A stretch of DNA of 64,000 nucleotides. Origin: Cyanobium sp. CACIAM 14. Its GTDB lineage: Bacteria; Cyanobacteriota; Cyanobacteriia; PCC-6307; Cyanobiaceae. Location: NCBI GenBank assembly GCA_000708525.1, contig JMRP01000001.1:124001-188000 (forward strand), in the 5' to 3' direction. Below the pieces are notes generated by a model, which saw only the letters and a list, made by a program, of their open reading frames with translations, did not search any database and had not been told where the DNA came from. This document shows positions 62,102 through 64,000 of this stretch, one piece after another (the first letter of the stretch is position 1; every line of letters begins with the position of its first letter). Position numbers and translations under genes: made by a program.

Positions 62102-63607
62102 TCAGGCGCCGCCGCTGGCCCCGCTCGCCATCTTCGCCAGGACATCCTGCAGAGAGAAGCTGGCGGCCTTCTGGCGGGGAGGGAACTCCTGGAAGGTCTG
62201 CAGGAACTCCCCGACGAGCCGCTGGGCCGGCACCAGGGCGAAGGCGTGGTCCAGCATCCAGTCCCAGTAGCTGTTGGAGGTGATGTCGGCCCGTTCGTAG
62301 GGATCGGTGAGCAGGTTGAAGATCTTGGGCAGGCGCAGCACGGTGAACGGTTCGGCCCAGATCTGGCAGGTGCCGGGGCAGCGCTGCTCCATGAACACGA
62401 ACTTCCAGTTGTCGTAGCGCAGGCCGGTGAGATCGCCGTCGTCGGAGAAGTAGAAGAACTCGATCCTTGGGCTCTTGTCGGTCTTGCCCGTCCAGTACTC
62501 GAGCATGTTGTAGCCGTCGAGATGCACCCTGTAGTGACGGCTGCCCGCCTGATGGCCGGCCTTGAGCTTCTCCTTGATGTCCGGCTCGCCCGCCGCCGCC
62601 AGGAGGGTGGGCAGCCAGTCGAGATGGCTGACGATGTCGGTGAAAAGGGTGCCGGGGGCGATGTGGCCCGGCCAGCGCACCAGGGCCGGAACGCGGTAGG
62701 CCCCTTCCCAGTTGGTGTTCTTCTCGCTGCGGAACGGGGTCATGCCCGCATCCGGCCAGCTGTTCATGTGGGGGCCGTTGTCGGTGCTGTACATCACGAT
62801 CGTGTCGTCGCTGACGCCCAGCTCATCGAGCAGATCGAGCATTTCGCCGATGCAGTCGTCGTGATAGAGCATCACGTCGTGATACTCCGACTGCCAGCGC
62901 CCGCTGCGGCCCACGTCCTGGGGTCGGGCATGGGTGCGGAAGTGCATGTGGGTGGTGTTGAACCACACGAAGAAGGGCTCTCCCGAGGCGACCGCATCGC
63001 GGATGAACCGCTTGGCCTCCGCCAGGAACTCCTCGTCGCAGGTCTCCATCCGCTTCCTGGTGAGCGGGCCGGTGTTCTCGATCCGCTGGGTGCCGTCGGC
63101 GTTGGCCCAGCTGTGCAGCACGCCGCGGGGGCCGTAGTTCTTGCGGAACTCGGGGAAGTCGTGGGGATTGGGGTAATCCGGGAGTTCCGGTTCCTCCTCG
63201 GCATTGAGGTGGTAGAGGTTGCCGAAGAACTCATCGAAGCCCTGGTTGGTGGGCAGGTGCTCGTCGCGGTCGCCGAAATGGTTCTTGCCGAACTGGCCGG
63301 TGCGATAGCCCAGCGGCTTGAGCAGGCCGGCGATGGTGGGATCCTCGGTGCGGTAGCCCAGCTCGGCGCCGGGCAGGCCCACCTTGCTGAGGCCGGTGCG
63401 GAACACGCTCTGGCCGGAGATGAAGGCGGCCCTGCCGGCGGTGCAGCTCTGCTCGGCGTAGTAGTGGATGAAGCGGCCGCCTTCCCTGGCGACCCGGTCG
63501 ATGTTGGGGGTCTGATAGCCCATCAGACCGTCGCTGTAGCAACTCAGGTTGCTCTGGCCGATGTCGTCACCCCAGAGGATGAGGATGTTGGGTTTTCCGT
63601 TTGGCAT
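62102..63607 (-). CDS. Arylsulfatase-type sulfatase
   Basis: A 501-residue type I sulfatase. The metal site starts with PNILILWGDDIGQSNLSCYS (Asp 14, Asp 15). The formylglycine position is Cys 55 in EQSCTAGRAAFISGQ, a variant of the usual CxPSR with Ala-Gly in place of Pro-Ser. GKNHFGDRDEHLPTNQGFDEFFGNLYHLNAEEEPE, FVWFNTTHMHF and IVMYSTDNGPHMNSWPDAG complete the active site. It removes sulfate from an organic ester. The protein has no signal peptide, so the substrate must enter the cytoplasm, consistent with the transporter at the operon's end. It is the first gene of the five-gene operon. Confidence 0.92.
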   Translation of the reverse strand: MPNGKPNILILWGDDIGQSNLSCYSDGLMGYQTPNIDRVAREGGRFIHYYAEQSCTAGRAAFISGQSVFRTGLSKVGLPGAELGYRTEDPTIAGLLKPLGYRTGQFGKNHFGDRDEHLPTNQGFDEFFGNLYHLNAEEEPELPDYPNPHDFPEFRKNYGPRGVLHSWANADGTQRIENTGPLTRKRMETCDEEFLAEAKRFIRDAVASGEPFFVWFNTTHMHFRTHARPQDVGRSGRWQSEYHDVMLYHDDCIGEMLDLLDELGVSDDTIVMYSTDNGPHMNSWPDAGMTPFRSEKNTNWEGAYRVPALVRWPGHIAPGTLFTDIVSHLDWLPTLLAAAGEPDIKEKLKAGHQAGSRHYRVHLDGYNMLEYWTGKTDKSPRIEFFYFSDDGDLTGLRYDNWKFVFMEQRCPGTCQIWAEPFTVLRLPKIFNLLTDPYERADITSNSYWDWMLDHAFALVPAQRLVGEFLQTFQEFPPRQKAASFSLQDVLAKMASGASGGA

Positions 63608-63749
63608 GGCTCGAACGGATCAGCGGGAGAAGCAGAGGGGGGGTCGGATCAGCGACCTGCCCCAATGCAGCAACGGTCATCTCCGGAGGCAGTCGGGGCG
63701 GCCGATTTCGTCACAAATGGTTCGCTGAGGCCTGCGGTCGCCTCGCCCC

Positions 63750-64000
63750 TCAGCGCTGGAGGAGGGCTCTCAGCCAGGCGTCCACCACCCCCGTCGCCGG
63801 TTCGTCGGGCCTGCCCGGCCAGGCCAGGGCGCTGGCCACATCGGCGGCCTGCTGCTCCACCGTCGCCGCCGGCACGAGGAGGTAGTTCATCGAGGCGAAG
63901 GCATAGCCCTGCGCCCGGAAGTGGCTGAGCTGGCCCTGCCGGTGGCCGTGACCCGGTCGCCGATCCCCGCCACCATCAGGGAGCCGAGTGCCAGCCAGGC
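63750..64000 (-). pseudogene. Partial or degenerate alpha/beta hydrolase, cut by the window edge
   Basis: The minus-strand frame from the window edge to the TGA at 63750-63752 contains HFRAQGYAFASMNYLLVPAATVEQQAADVASALAWPG. This resembles the segment before the nucleophile elbow of small BD-FAE-like alpha/beta hydrolases. The expected GHSAG elbow is absent, and the frame closes after VVDAWLRALLQR, which looks like the C-terminal end of such a protein. An internal deletion is likely. The upstream part is outside the window, so this is tentative. Confidence 0.35.

Overview
The window is a high-GC (roughly two thirds G+C) cyanobacterial chromosome segment. psbA (photosystem II D1), ndhD (NDH-1), a GUN4-domain protein, DUF760 and DUF4336 proteins, a phylloquinone pathway pair (menD, menB), glgA and an mntCAB manganese transporter point to a picocyanobacterium of the freshwater Synechococcus/Cyanobium type. 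Genus-level placement is inference. No rRNA, tRNA, CRISPR array or phage module was seen.

Layout. 1-7.2 kb: end of proA, folB, an amidase, a lipase-like hydrolase, a PlsC-like acyltransferase and an FAD enzyme fused to an SLH domain. 7.25-10.3 kb: a CDGSH iron-sulfur protein, then a lower-GC accessory island of minus-strand genes (SnoaL-like protein, a frameshifted unknown gene, hicAB). Each cassette-like gene or pair is followed by an attC-like element, so the island looks like an integron cassette cluster without an integrase (CALIN). 10.3-21.9 kb: housekeeping minus-strand genes prlC, ndhD, thrB, glk, thrS, a GH104 muramidase and trpS. 22-25 kb: a DUF697 protein and psbA, which has an unusual palindromic upstream region and a strong terminator.

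25-37 kb: mntCAB with a DUF4336 gene, DUF760, lepB, menD-menB, an L,D-transpeptidase, glgA and murF. 37-46 kb: exported and membrane proteins, an MscS channel, a pentapeptide-repeat protein, a fragment resembling the N-terminus of a CtpI-type metal ATPase, and a glycogen phosphorylase gene whose N-terminal part carries a deletion and a frameshift. 46-59 kb: a cyclic-nucleotide-binding protein with an MgtA-type ATPase, a methyltransferase and AraC regulator pair, a second MscS channel facing a K+ channel, and an RND efflux pump whose adaptor is encoded convergently with a GUN4 gene.

59-64 kb: a compact minus-strand operon of arylsulfatase, formylglycine-generating enzyme, DUF1622, DUF202 and a BASS-family transporter. 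It is predicted to take up and desulfate an organosulfate in the cytoplasm. A truncated hydrolase remnant lies upstream at the window edge.

The most interesting items are the cassette cluster (8.18-9.85 kb), the sulfatase operon, the broken glgP region and the palindrome cluster upstream of psbA.
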